Origin: Glaciecola amylolytica
Lineage (GTDB): Bacteria; Bacteroidota; Bacteroidia; Flavobacteriales_D; Crocinitomicaceae
Assembly: GCA_003856375.1 (NCBI GenBank)
Contig: CP034120.1
Location: forward strand, 1,488,001 to 1,552,000
Length of the DNA: 64,000 bases
Reading direction: 5' to 3'
In this document: positions 44,457 through 53,303 of the stretch, in pieces
How positions within the stretch are numbered: the first letter of the stretch is position 1
How the letters are laid out: every line of letters begins with the position of its first letter
Translations under genes and position numbers: made by a program
The notes under the pieces: model-generated
What the model was told of the DNA's origin: nothing
What the model saw: the letters and a program-made list of their open reading frames with translations, nothing else
Databases searched by the model: none

Positions 44457-44660
44457 ATGAAACTGATTTTTATATTTCTCTTATTTTGTACATTTTCCGG
44501 CGCAGACGGGAACGTTTTTATCTGTGATTCACCCAATTCTGTTGCATATCATTACAAACGGGATTGCCGCGGATTGAATAATTGCAAACACGAGATAAAG
44601 AAAACAACCGTTTCCGAAGCAGAGAAAATCGGTTTGAGAATTTGCGGTTGGGAGGATTAA
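44457..44660 (+). CDS. Small secreted cysteine protein (CRGL-CxH type)
   Basis: A 67-residue protein with a signal peptide (MKLIFIFLLFCTFSGADG). The mature ~48 residues contain VAYHYKRDCRGLNNCKHEI and a final RICGWE, with four cysteines in all in the mature part, likely paired. The phrase H-x(4)-C-RGL-x(2)-C-x-H is a pattern I associate with small exported proteins of Bacteroidota of unknown role. A TATATTCG box about 45 nt upstream may be the promoter. Its stop shares four bases (ttaa) with the EamA gene on the other strand. Confidence 0.75.
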   Translation: MKLIFIFLLFCTFSGADGNVFICDSPNSVAYHYKRDCRGLNNCKHEIKKTTVSEAEKIGLRICGWED

Positions 44661-45538
44661 ATATTCTTTTTCCGGCTATTCATGAAAATAACGGTGAGCA
44701 AGATCAGAAATACTCCAAACCATTGAACCAGAGAGATTTGTTCATTTAAAACAAAATGTGCCGAAAGAATCGAAACCGGGATTTCCAAAGCAACTAAAAT
44801 TCCCGCAAGACCCAATCCGATAAGCGGGATGCCGCGTGTAAACATGATCGGTGGAATAACCGTACCGAAAATTCCCAAAACGATTCCGAATTTCAGGAGA
44901 ACCATCCAATCCAGATGTTCAAGGATCTGAATGTTCCAAAATGCGGTAACAGTGAGCAAACTTCCCAAAATCAGGTAGAAACTTCTGGTGATACTCGGAA
45001 CCTGCTTTTCCACATGATTGGAAGCGTGTAAACTCACGGTGTAGGATAATGCGGCCGAAAGACCATATAACAATCCTGTGAATGAAATCTGAATATCCTG
45101 CTGAATCAGGTTTGTAGCGAATACTGTTCCGACCAATACTGCCAAACTTCCGGCCAATTTACTCCAATGAGCCAGTTTTCGTTGCTGAATCATTTCCCAC
45201 ACAACGCTCATCCAAATGGATTGCATCAAGAGAATAATTCCGATTGAAACCGAAACGTATTGAATGGAAATGTAATACAAACAACTGGTCAAACCCATGG
45301 AGATTCCGAAAAGCACAAGCTTTATCTTGGATTTAGACTTTGGTTTTACCAAATCGGGTTGTTTGCGGGATTGAATCGACATCAAAATGAAAAGCGAAAC
45401 AACTCCGATCAGGGATTGATAGAAGGTGAGTACGCTGGTGTGAGCACCGGAATTGTTTGCAAATTTGACGATTGTGGCTAAAATCCCGTAGCTTGCTGCT
45501 CCAAATCCCACTAAAAACACACCTCTCAGCTTACTCAT
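44657..45538 (-). CDS. EamA/DMT-family transporter
   Basis: A 293-residue inner-membrane protein with ten hydrophobic helices in two EamA repeats (first about 5-140, second about 150-288). Typical words are GAASYGILATIVK, YISIQYVSVSIGIILLM, and in the second half LSAALSYTVSLHASNHV and VALEIPVSILSAHFVLNEQI. It exports metabolites or amino acids; the substrate is not predictable. It ends in the basic tail NSRKKNI. Confidence 0.92.
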   Translation of the reverse strand: MSKLRGVFLVGFGAASYGILATIVKFANNSGAHTSVLTFYQSLIGVVSLFILMSIQSRKQPDLVKPKSKSKIKLVLFGISMGLTSCLYYISIQYVSVSIGIILLMQSIWMSVVWEMIQQRKLAHWSKLAGSLAVLVGTVFATNLIQQDIQISFTGLLYGLSAALSYTVSLHASNHVEKQVPSITRSFYLILGSLLTVTAFWNIQILEHLDWMVLLKFGIVLGIFGTVIPPIMFTRGIPLIGLGLAGILVALEIPVSILSAHFVLNEQISLVQWFGVFLILLTVIFMNSRKKNI

Positions 45539-45762
45539 ATTCTTGTTTGAGGAGTAAAATTAGTTCTTTTTTCGAGGCGGAAAATGAATGAAAAAAGCTA
45601 AAGCGATATAGTACGAAAAATAATTTTCCACGAAGGGTTTATTCATCATTTATCCTTTTTCCAAACCGTTTAATCCGTTTCTGAAACTGTTAATCATAAA
45701 TGCAAGAACAGATAATGATTGATAAGTCAATTAAATTCATCTTTGTTTAAATTTCGAACTCA

Positions 45763-48183
45763 ATGAAAACGTTGCTACTCATTTGCTTACTTGTTTCCCT
45801 TCAAAGTTATTCTCAGGATAAAATGACGGTGAAAGGAAGCATCTTCAATCCGGAAAACACGCCTGTTCCGGATGCTGTTCTGTTTGTTTATACAGCAGAT
45901 TCAACGCTTTTGTCCATGGCAGTTTCTGAAAAAGACGGGAGCTTTGCAACGGAAGTTCTCAAAACGGATTCTGTTTTTATACGCGCCACTCACGATGATT
46001 TTTCGGAATTCATAACTGGAATATTGACTTCTGAGGCTTTGTCGGACTTAAAGCTTACGTTTAAAAGCACTCCGAAAGAAGTGGGAGAGGTAACGGTTAC
46101 CGCAACGAAACCTTTGATAGAACGAAAACCCGGAATGATGATTCTGAATGTGGAACAATCGCTAAGTGCAACAGGTTCTTCGGCTTTCGAAATCTTGGAA
46201 AAATCGCCCGGCGTGAGCATCAGTTCTTCTGACAATATCAGTTTGAACGGAAAGAGCGGAATCATCGTCCAGATTGACGGAAAAGCACAGCCGATGTCGG
46301 GAACGGATCTGGCGAATTTCTTAAGAGGAATCCCGTCATCTGCTATCGATAAAATAGAATTGATCAGCAATCCTTCCGCAAAATACGATGCTGCGGGTTC
46401 AGCCATTATCAATATCCGACTGAAAAAAGACACGCGTTTGGGAACCAATGGAACGGTTACGACCAGTTATGGACAAGGAATCTACCCGAAAGCCGGAGCC
46501 GGAATTTCCCTTAACCACCGAAATAAGAAAATGAATGTATTCGGAGCTTACAATTATGCTTATCGGAAAGGGTTTAATCATTTGGTTCTCGAACGGCGAT
46601 TTTACAAACAGGATACTTTTACCGGCGCTTATCTGCAGGATAATGATCTGAAATTCCCGGTTTCCAATCACAGTGCCCGTTTTGGAATGGATTTTCAAGT
46701 CAACAAAAAGAATGCTTTGAGTTTTGTGGTCAACGGAATGGGAAATAGTTTTCGGATCGATGGATTCAATCAGTCGAATGTAGAACAGCAGAACGGAGTG
46801 ACGGCTTCTCGTTTTACCACCTCAAATGACACGAAGGAAAAGTGGTTCAATGGCTCTGCAAATGTGAATTACAAACTGGTTTTGGATTCGCTGGGTTCTG
46901 AGTTTACAACGGATTTGGATTATGCGCAATATCAGCATCACAGCGATCAGCAGTTCTATACGGGGTATTATGATTTGAATGGAATGCAGTTTCAAAATCC
47001 GTACATTCTTTCAGGAGATTTGAACGGAAAACTTTCGATTCATGCAGCAAAAGTTGATTTACACCAGGTTCTGAATAAAAAGCACTTTCTGGATGCAGGC
47101 TTGAAATCCAGTTATGTCATTGCAGACAACGACCTGAAATTCTATGACAGAAGCAATGGTGGCGCGATTTACGATACAACCAAAAGCAATCATTATTTGT
47201 ATCAGGAAACGATTCATGCGGGATATCTGACCTGGAATTATGAAGGAGAACATTGGTCTGTTCAACTTGGAACGCGTGGAGAATATACGCATGTGAAAGG
47301 AACGCAGATGGCAACGTCTTCGGTTTCAAATACACGCTATTTCCAGCTTTTCCCAACGGCGTTCATTGGCTTCAATCCTTCGAAAAACCATCATTGGGAA
47401 CTTTCCATGAATCGCCGCATTGACCGCCCGAGTTACGATCAGCTGAATCCGTTTAAGTTTTACCTCGATCCATCGACATACAGAGCCGGAAACCCGTATT
47501 TGCGTCCGCAAACGACTTATACTTTTGAGTTGGGATATGCATGGAAGGATCAGCTTTTTGTGAATGCCGGAGTTGCTACCACAAAGAATAATATTACGGA
47601 TGTAATCGCTCCTTTGGTTCAAAATGAAATCGTGACGGTTCAAACGAATGTGAATCTGAAACGCGCTGATTTGATTTATGCGAATATTTCTGCTCCGATT
47701 CAGATCACGAAATGGTGGAACAGTGTGAACAACGTCAATGCTTATGTGGCTTTGTATTCCGGGAATGTGGCTCAGACAAACCTGCAAAACAGAGGATCCG
47801 GAGTGTTGATTTTAAGCACGGTGAATACGTTTTTACTCAAGAAAAACTGGTCGATCGAATGGACTGCATCTTATCATACGCCCGAAATTTATGCCTTCGA
47901 TCACATCAAAGAAATCTGGCATACGGGAATCGGAGTGCAGAAGAAGATTCTGGATAACAGAGGTGTAATCAAGTTTGCCTGGACTGATATTTTCTATACG
48001 AATTACATTCGCGCCAATGTGGCTTTCACCAATTACACAGAATATTTCGATGTGAAACGCGATACGCGGGTTGCCACGATGAGTTTTACGTACAAATTCG
48101 GGAAAACAAGTGTTGCTGGAGTGAGAAGAAGAGCTGGCGGAGCAGATGATTTGAAAGGACGGGTGAATACGGGAGGAGGATAA
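45763..48183 (+). CDS. Outer-membrane TonB-dependent receptor-like protein (OMP_b-brl_3)
   Basis: An 806-residue outer-membrane protein with a signal peptide. A carboxypeptidase-regulatory-like beta domain covers about 20-105, and a plug-like domain (about 110-230) contains EILEKSPGVSISSSDNISLN and LISNPSAKYDAAGSAIINI. A large barrel with many aromatic-ended strands follows. The barrel words RRIDRPSYDQLNPFKFYLDP and GNPYLRPQTTYTFELGYAW are typical of the OMP_b-brl_3 branch. There is no SusD partner, so it is not a glycan uptake pair. The ligand is unknown; no TonB box is clear by eye. The Gly-rich end (GRVNTGGG) is unusual for a barrel. Confidence 0.9.
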   Translation: MKTLLLICLLVSLQSYSQDKMTVKGSIFNPENTPVPDAVLFVYTADSTLLSMAVSEKDGSFATEVLKTDSVFIRATHDDFSEFITGILTSEALSDLKLTFKSTPKEVGEVTVTATKPLIERKPGMMILNVEQSLSATGSSAFEILEKSPGVSISSSDNISLNGKSGIIVQIDGKAQPMSGTDLANFLRGIPSSAIDKIELISNPSAKYDAAGSAIINIRLKKDTRLGTNGTVTTSYGQGIYPKAGAGISLNHRNKKMNVFGAYNYAYRKGFNHLVLERRFYKQDTFTGAYLQDNDLKFPVSNHSARFGMDFQVNKKNALSFVVNGMGNSFRIDGFNQSNVEQQNGVTASRFTTSNDTKEKWFNGSANVNYKLVLDSLGSEFTTDLDYAQYQHHSDQQFYTGYYDLNGMQFQNPYILSGDLNGKLSIHAAKVDLHQVLNKKHFLDAGLKSSYVIADNDLKFYDRSNGGAIYDTTKSNHYLYQETIHAGYLTWNYEGEHWSVQLGTRGEYTHVKGTQMATSSVSNTRYFQLFPTAFIGFNPSKNHHWELSMNRRIDRPSYDQLNPFKFYLDPSTYRAGNPYLRPQTTYTFELGYAWKDQLFVNAGVATTKNNITDVIAPLVQNEIVTVQTNVNLKRADLIYANISAPIQITKWWNSVNNVNAYVALYSGNVAQTNLQNRGSGVLILSTVNTFLLKKNWSIEWTASYHTPEIYAFDHIKEIWHTGIGVQKKILDNRGVIKFAWTDIFYTNYIRANVAFTNYTEYFDVKRDTRVATMSFTYKFGKTSVAGVRRRAGGADDLKGRVNTGGG

Positions 48184-48197
48184 AAAATGGGATGCAA

Positions 48198-48219
48198 ACG
48201 TAATTCCGCAATATTACGT
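48198..48219. other. Small hairpin downstream of the receptor gene
   Basis: ACGTAAT (48198-48204) pairs with ATTACGT (48213-48219) over eight bases. No T run follows, so it is not a clear terminator. Confidence 0.3.
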
Positions 48220-48338
48220 CCACCTCAAAACAGAAAACAGAAACCCTTATCTTTACTGGGCTAATAGATACAACTTGTCCTGCCAACACGGGATATCTAT
48301 TTGTCTTTTAACCTGCTTTCAGACTTCGAAAAGATCCG

Positions 48339-48824
48339 TTATTTCTTCCCCGAATTACCGCGCTTCTGATACAACTGCTGAATAGATTCCCATTGCGCTG
48401 CATTCACATCTTTTGCTGAAACGACATGCGTAACGAGTTTGTTTTGCCAGAATAAAATCAAACCGGCGCGCTTTCTCACAGCAATGATTTCACTCCATTT
48501 CACAGTGGAAGAATATCCTTCTTTGGAAATGGAAATGCCCTTATCTGAAAAATCATAAGTGGTTTCCTGCCGGATTCGTGGGTTGTTTTGATAATGTCTT
48601 TTCGCATTATTGTAAATGCTGAATGCAAACAAAGCGATGAACACAATACCAACAAAAACGAGCATATAAGCAGATTGATTGTGAAAAGCGAATATAGCGA
48701 TCAACGCTCCGATGATTAGTCCCAGAACGGCCAAAAGCAAAAATAAAACCTGAAGTCTTTTGAGTAATAAAATTCCTGTTAGTTTGGCGAATTCACCTTG
48801 TGTGAGTGTTGTTTTGATTTGCAT
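48339..48824 (-). CDS. YcxB-like membrane protein
   Basis: A 161-residue protein starting MQIKTTLTQGEFAKL. Two close membrane helices (about 25-70: LQVLFLLLAVLGLIIGALIA and MLVFVGIVFIALFAFSIY) are followed by a C-terminal PH-like YcxB domain (YDFSDKGISISKEGYSSTVK, WSEIIAVRKR, LILFWQNKL). I chose the ATG at 48824; the longer frame adds 22 residues not typical of the family. Function unknown. Confidence 0.82.
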   Translation of the reverse strand: MQIKTTLTQGEFAKLTGILLLKRLQVLFLLLAVLGLIIGALIAIFAFHNQSAYMLVFVGIVFIALFAFSIYNNAKRHYQNNPRIRQETTYDFSDKGISISKEGYSSTVKWSEIIAVRKRAGLILFWQNKLVTHVVSAKDVNAAQWESIQQLYQKRGNSGKK

Positions 48825-48914
48825 GGTCAAAGTTAATAATTTACTCATAGAGTCAAGACTGATAGAGACAAGAGTCAGGAAAAATAACATGATGGTCTTA
48901 CCTCTGTTTCATTG

Positions 48915-50000
48915 TCAATTAATCTTCAAAACCCAACACTCCACAAATTCCTGATCGCGCCAAACTGCTTTTCGTTTTGTTTTGGAAGAAGCAGGAGCAA
49001 CTTTTTTAGTCGTTTTTTGAACCAGAGAAAAGCGTTTTCGCTGTTTGATTTCAAATTGGATCGGGTGAATGAACTGAGAATCCATCAATCCGGCCAGATT
49101 AGAGAAAAGGAGAACGACCTGTCCGTCAGGATTCAAATGTTTCTTAGCCTCTTCAAAAAAGCGCGGGAACAATTCTTTATCATAATAAATGGCTAAATCA
49201 ATTCCGGAAACTTCCTTCGGAAGCGGAATCCATGGCGGATTGAAAACAATCAGATCGGATTTTTTCTTTGAATCAGCAAACAAATCACCGAAATACAAAT
49301 TGAATTTCTGATCGGTTTTTGTTTGTTCTTCCAACATTCCGATCAGGGCATTCGGGTTTATATCAGAAGCGTTAATCTCTTTAAAATCAAATTGATGAAG
49401 CAGTTTGCTTAAAATACCACTTCCGATCCCGATATCAAAAGCGCTTTCTTTTGAGCCTTGGTAGTTTTTCAGATAATTGACAAACAGTTCAATGTGCTCA
49501 AAACGGGTAGGGAAGTAAGTTCCGTAGAACGGATGGACGATTTGTTTCAACCCGGGAATCCGGATTCCTTTCTCGTACCACTGCCAGGCGCTGTTTAAAC
49601 CCTGAACATCTGTGAACGGCAACAAGAATTCCTGCATTTCGGGATACAAACGTTTCAACCAGCCAATTTCGGGAGATTTCCGAAGATGCAACTGATGATT
49701 GACAATTTCAACAACTAAGAACTGTGAAGCATCCCGAAATTGTTGTCGGTAATTTCGCTGTGAAGAAAAAGAAGCATCATGGGTGTTTTTCGAAAGCTGT
49801 TTTTTCAATGCTTCCAATACCGTCACTCCGCTGCTGAACTGATCTGCAACCAGAACATAAGAACCTTCAAGCAAAGCTTCCACAGCATATTTCGGATCAA
49901 TATTTTTGGAATATTCCAAAACAGAAATACTTTCCGTAATCGGTTCCGGACGATTGACCGTGAGATCTTTTGAATGAAGAATGGGTTTTCCTTGAATCAT
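48915..50000 (-). CDS. Class I methyltransferase of the NPPW type
   Basis: A 361-residue protein whose middle holds a HemK/RlmG-like methyltransferase: FDIGIGSGILSKLLHQFDF (motif I), INASDINPNALIGMLEEQ, and DLIVFNPPWIPLP (NPPW), which in this group methylates exocyclic nitrogens or Gln. The N-terminal ~170 residues are unrelated and probably bind the substrate. The target could be rRNA or a protein. It is a lone gene ending close to the YcxB gene on the same strand. Confidence 0.85.
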   Translation of the reverse strand: MIQGKPILHSKDLTVNRPEPITESISVLEYSKNIDPKYAVEALLEGSYVLVADQFSSGVTVLEALKKQLSKNTHDASFSSQRNYRQQFRDASQFLVVEIVNHQLHLRKSPEIGWLKRLYPEMQEFLLPFTDVQGLNSAWQWYEKGIRIPGLKQIVHPFYGTYFPTRFEHIELFVNYLKNYQGSKESAFDIGIGSGILSKLLHQFDFKEINASDINPNALIGMLEEQTKTDQKFNLYFGDLFADSKKKSDLIVFNPPWIPLPKEVSGIDLAIYYDKELFPRFFEEAKKHLNPDGQVVLLFSNLAGLMDSQFIHPIQFEIKQRKRFSLVQKTTKKVAPASSKTKRKAVWRDQEFVECWVLKIN

Positions 50001-50042
50001 GAATCGGCCAAATTACAAATCATTTCTGTATTGCCGGTGAAT

Positions 50043-50852
50043 CTACTTTTTTGTTTGCGCCTCCACAGCAGCTCTTACCGAGCCATATTTTAGCAACAAT
50101 TCATTGGCTTGTGATTCTTCCAGTCCGGTTGCTTCCATCACCATTTTGGTTCCCCGGTCAACCAACTTTTCATTTGAAAGTTGCATATCCACCATGCGGT
50201 TTCCTTTTACGCGGCCTAAGCGAATCATGATCGAAGTAGAAAGCATGTTCAAAACCAGTTTCTGAGCCGTTCCGCTTTTCATGCGCGTGCTTCCGGTAAC
50301 AAATTCCGGGCCTACGACAGGTGTTATTGCAATATCCGCCAACTGGCTCAAAGGTGAATGCGGATTACACGAAATTCCACCGGTCAGAATTCCTTTCGAC
50401 TTTGCAGTTTCCAATGCTCCAAGTACATAAGGTGTTGTTCCTGAAGCAGCAATTCCGACTACGATATCTTTTTCATTGATTTTGAATGTTTCCAGATCTT
50501 TCCAGCCTTGCAAACGATCGTCTTCAGCAAATTCCACTGCTTTTCGAATCGCCTGATCTCCACCGGCAATAATCCCGATGACCATTCCTTGCGGAACACC
50601 AAAGGTTGGAGGGCATTCGCTTGCATCCACGATTCCCAGACGTCCGCTGGTTCCTGCGCCCATGTAGAATAAACGTCCGCCTTCTTTCAAGCGTTCAACA
50701 CACGCGTCAACCAATTTTTCAATCTGCGGGATTTCTTTCTCAACAGCCAAAGGAACGGTATGATCTTCCTGATTGATTCCAATCAACAGGTCACGCGTTG
50801 ACATCTGATCTAAGCCCTGATGATTGCTTTCGGATTCTGTAATTCGTTTCAT
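50043..50852 (-). CDS. murQ: N-acetylmuramic acid 6-phosphate etherase
   Basis: Cleaves the lactyl ether of MurNAc-6-P to GlcNAc-6-P in cell-wall recycling. From the ATG at 50852 it has 269 residues and starts MKRITESESNHQGLDQMST as in the family. The SIS-domain words GRLFYMGAGTSGRLGIVDAS, ECPPTFGVPQ, GIAASGTTPYVLGAL and VTGSTRMKSGTAQK are all present. The longer frame uses TTG at 50876. The gene is directly downstream of a phosphoribosyltransferase gene. Confidence 0.95.
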   Translation of the reverse strand: MKRITESESNHQGLDQMSTRDLLIGINQEDHTVPLAVEKEIPQIEKLVDACVERLKEGGRLFYMGAGTSGRLGIVDASECPPTFGVPQGMVIGIIAGGDQAIRKAVEFAEDDRLQGWKDLETFKINEKDIVVGIAASGTTPYVLGALETAKSKGILTGGISCNPHSPLSQLADIAITPVVGPEFVTGSTRMKSGTAQKLVLNMLSTSIMIRLGRVKGNRMVDMQLSNEKLVDRGTKMVMEATGLEESQANELLLKYGSVRAAVEAQTKK

Positions 50853-50870
50853 AAGAATGCACAATGATGA

Positions 50871-50916
50871 ATGCAAAATTCAAAAATACCCTTGTTTTGA
50901 ATTTTTAATTTTGCAT
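50871..50916. other. Inverted repeat between phosphoribosyltransferase gene and murQ
   Basis: ATGCAAAATTCAAAAA (50871-50886) and TTTTTAATTTTGCAT (50902-50916) are inverted copies with one gap and a 15-nt loop. On the minus strand it lies seven bases after the upstream stop and 18 before the murQ ATG. It could be a weak terminator, a processing site or an operator. Confidence 0.45.
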
Positions 50917-50922
50917 GTTGAA

Positions 50923-51417
50923 TTATACTAAAAATGCTTCCAAAGCGCCGTTTGAAGGAACTACCTCAACACGTTCGCCTAAAGTTGTTGTCAGAGTCAT
51001 TCCTACAAAGTCACATTTAATAGGATATCTGCGGTGCATCCGATCTACCAGAGCAACTGTTTTCACACTTTTCACGGGCTTTTCCAAAATTTTCAAAACG
51101 CCGTATTGCATGGTTGTTCCGGAGTTGATCACATCATCAACCAAAATGATTGTATTTCCGCTGAACAGATTCGGATCGATCGAACAACTGATCTCCTGAT
51201 CAAGCGGATGATCTTTGTCCAGTTCGATTTTGAAGTAGTTTACCTTTTGAGAACTGTTTTTCTGAATAATCTCACAAATCTGCTGAGCAAAGGTTTCACC
51301 GTTTCCGGTAATTCCTCCGATAAATAATTCCGGAATTCCGTAAGTGTTTTCTAAAATTTCATGTGCCAGGCGCATGATTTTTTGCTCAATTTGATGCTGA
51401 TTCAAGACCAATTTCAT
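50923..51417 (-). CDS. PyrR-like phosphoribosyltransferase
   Basis: A 164-residue type I phosphoribosyltransferase. The PRPP-binding motif TIILVDDVINSGT is at 89-101, the flexible-loop region around 66-80, and the hood near the start contains ELFIGGITGNGETFA. In length and wording it sits near PyrR and the hypoxanthine/uracil enzymes. Whether it makes nucleotides or regulates pyrimidine genes is open. It lies upstream of murQ on the same strand. Confidence 0.82.
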   Translation of the reverse strand: MKLVLNQHQIEQKIMRLAHEILENTYGIPELFIGGITGNGETFAQQICEIIQKNSSQKVNYFKIELDKDHPLDQEISCSIDPNLFSGNTIILVDDVINSGTTMQYGVLKILEKPVKSVKTVALVDRMHRRYPIKCDFVGMTLTTTLGERVEVVPSNGALEAFLV

Positions 51418-51470
51418 GGAAAAACTATTTAAGTGTAAAGGTACTTTTTTCGTCCGGAAATGAACGACTA

Positions 51471-51575
51471 TTCATTGAAAAATCTTTGAGCGAATCACAC
51501 CGCTTTCCGGATTCACTAATTCCTTGATGTGTTACTTTGAATCAGTGAGGATTGATTTTTGACTTTCAATGAATT
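51471..51575. other. Inverted 11-mers in divergent spacer
   Basis: ATTCATTGAAA (51471-51481) and TTTCAATGAAT (51565-51575) are exact reverse complements 83 bases apart, between the phosphoribosyltransferase (-) and antiporter (+) genes. A TATTTTTG octamer at 51613-51620 may be the antiporter -7 box. Confidence 0.35.
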
Positions 51576-51640
51576 TTGAACCGATCAAATAAAAGATTCA
51601 AGCATAAAATAGTATTTTTGATTTCGTACAAATTACTCGG

Positions 51641-53251
51641 ATGCATCATACATTATTACTTATTCTCGGACTTTTATTCGCTGTTTTTTTATTGGTCATG
51701 CTGGCGCAGCGTTTCAAGATTGCCTATCCGATTTTTTTGGTTTTGTCCGGTTTGGGAATTAGTTTGATTCCCGGAGTTTCTTCGTTGCAGGTTGAACCTG
51801 AAGTCATTTTCATGATCTTTCTTCCTCCATTGCTTTATGAAGCGGCCTGGTATACGTCCTGGAATGATTTCTGGAAATGGAAACGCCCGATTTCTTTGCT
51901 GGCCTTCGGGTTGGTGTTTTTCACTTCTTTAGTGATTGCTTATGTTTCAAGTGCAATTATTCCCGGATTCACGTTGGCGTTGGGATTTTTATTGGGAGGA
52001 ATTATTTCGCCTCCGGATGCGGTAGCTGCAGCGACAGTTCTCAAAGGAATGAAAGTCCCAAAGAGGATTCTGACCATTCTGGAAGGTGAAAGTTTGGTGA
52101 ACGATGCCTCGTCGCTGATTGTTTTTCGCTTTGCTTTACTGGCTGTTTTAACCGGAACGTTTTCCTTTCAGGAAGCAGTCGGTCAGTTTTTCATTATGGC
52201 AGGAATGGGAGTAGTAGTTGGACTTGCAATAACGCATGTGTTTTATTTCATCCACCGCTTTTTGCCCACTACTCCGGCTATTGATGCGGCATTGACGGTG
52301 ATGACTCCTTACATTTTATTTCTGGTTGCGGAAGAATTTCATTTTTCCGGAATTATGGCGGTTGTGAGTGGAGGTTTGTTCATGTCTTACCGGGCGCATG
52401 AAGTATTTCAAACTGGAAGCACGCGTTTGAATATGCTGGGAGTCTGGACGACGATGATTTTTGTGATGAACGCTTTTGTGTTTGTCATTATCGGGTTGAA
52501 ATTACCGGAGATTATGGCCGGTTTGGGAGAATATTCGGTTTGGCAGGCTGTTAAATACGGGCTTTTAATTAGTCTGATCACCATTGTATTGCGCTTTTTG
52601 TGGGTTTATCCGGCAGCTTTTGTTCCAAGATGGCTAAGTGCCAGAGTGAGAAGAGATCCGTCGCCGGGTTGGAAAGGCCCTTTGGTTATTGGTTGGGCGG
52701 GAATGCGTGGAGTCGTTTCTCTTGCTACGGCGCTTTCCATTCCGATGTTGATGACAGACGGAACCTCGTTTCCTCACCGCAATCTGATTATTTTCATCAC
52801 GTTTGTAGTCATTTTGATCACCTTGGTTGTTCAGGGATTGACACTTCCGTTTATCATTAAGCTGATTAAACTCGAAGAAATCGACAACATTGCTCGAGAA
52901 GATGAACAGCAGGCCGGAATTCAATTACGCCTGGATAACATTGCACTTGATCATGCGCACAGAAGACATTCGGAGGAATTGGTCGATAATGAATTATTGG
53001 CTTTTTACAAGGAAAATATCAAGCTTCGGATGGAAAACACACGCATGCAGCTGAATTCTGTTGAATGCAGTGAAATGCAGTTGGTCGAAGTTAAAAAGTA
53101 TCAGCATGTATTAATGGAAATATATGCGCTGCAACGAAAGGAATTGTTTCAACTTCGAAGGGAAAAGTATTACAGCGACGAAGAAATCCGGAAAGCTGAG
53201 ATGCAGGTTGATCTGAATGAATTGAAGATTACCGGTTCTAAACATTTATAA
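51641..53251 (+). CDS. CPA1-family Na+(K+)/H+ antiporter
   Basis: A 536-residue inner-membrane antiporter with about 12 helices in the first 410 residues. Ion-site words are GIISPPDAVAAATVLKGM and EGESLVNDASSLIVFRFAL, both typical of CPA1/NhaP-type carriers, and GWAGMRGVVSLATALSIP in the core. The last ~120 residues are cytoplasmic, helical and charged (coiled-coil-like, LRMENTRMQLNSVECSEMQL) and probably regulate it. It exchanges Na+ or K+ for protons in pH and salt balance. The bestrophin gene follows 52 nt later on the same strand. Confidence 0.92.
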   Translation: MHHTLLLILGLLFAVFLLVMLAQRFKIAYPIFLVLSGLGISLIPGVSSLQVEPEVIFMIFLPPLLYEAAWYTSWNDFWKWKRPISLLAFGLVFFTSLVIAYVSSAIIPGFTLALGFLLGGIISPPDAVAAATVLKGMKVPKRILTILEGESLVNDASSLIVFRFALLAVLTGTFSFQEAVGQFFIMAGMGVVVGLAITHVFYFIHRFLPTTPAIDAALTVMTPYILFLVAEEFHFSGIMAVVSGGLFMSYRAHEVFQTGSTRLNMLGVWTTMIFVMNAFVFVIIGLKLPEIMAGLGEYSVWQAVKYGLLISLITIVLRFLWVYPAAFVPRWLSARVRRDPSPGWKGPLVIGWAGMRGVVSLATALSIPMLMTDGTSFPHRNLIIFITFVVILITLVVQGLTLPFIIKLIKLEEIDNIAREDEQQAGIQLRLDNIALDHAHRRHSEELVDNELLAFYKENIKLRMENTRMQLNSVECSEMQLVEVKKYQHVLMEIYALQRKELFQLRREKYYSDEEIRKAEMQVDLNELKITGSKHL

Positions 53252-53303
53252 TGAATTGCGAATTATTTTTCACTTTTAACGTCTCCCTTTTCAATTAAAA
53301 AAG

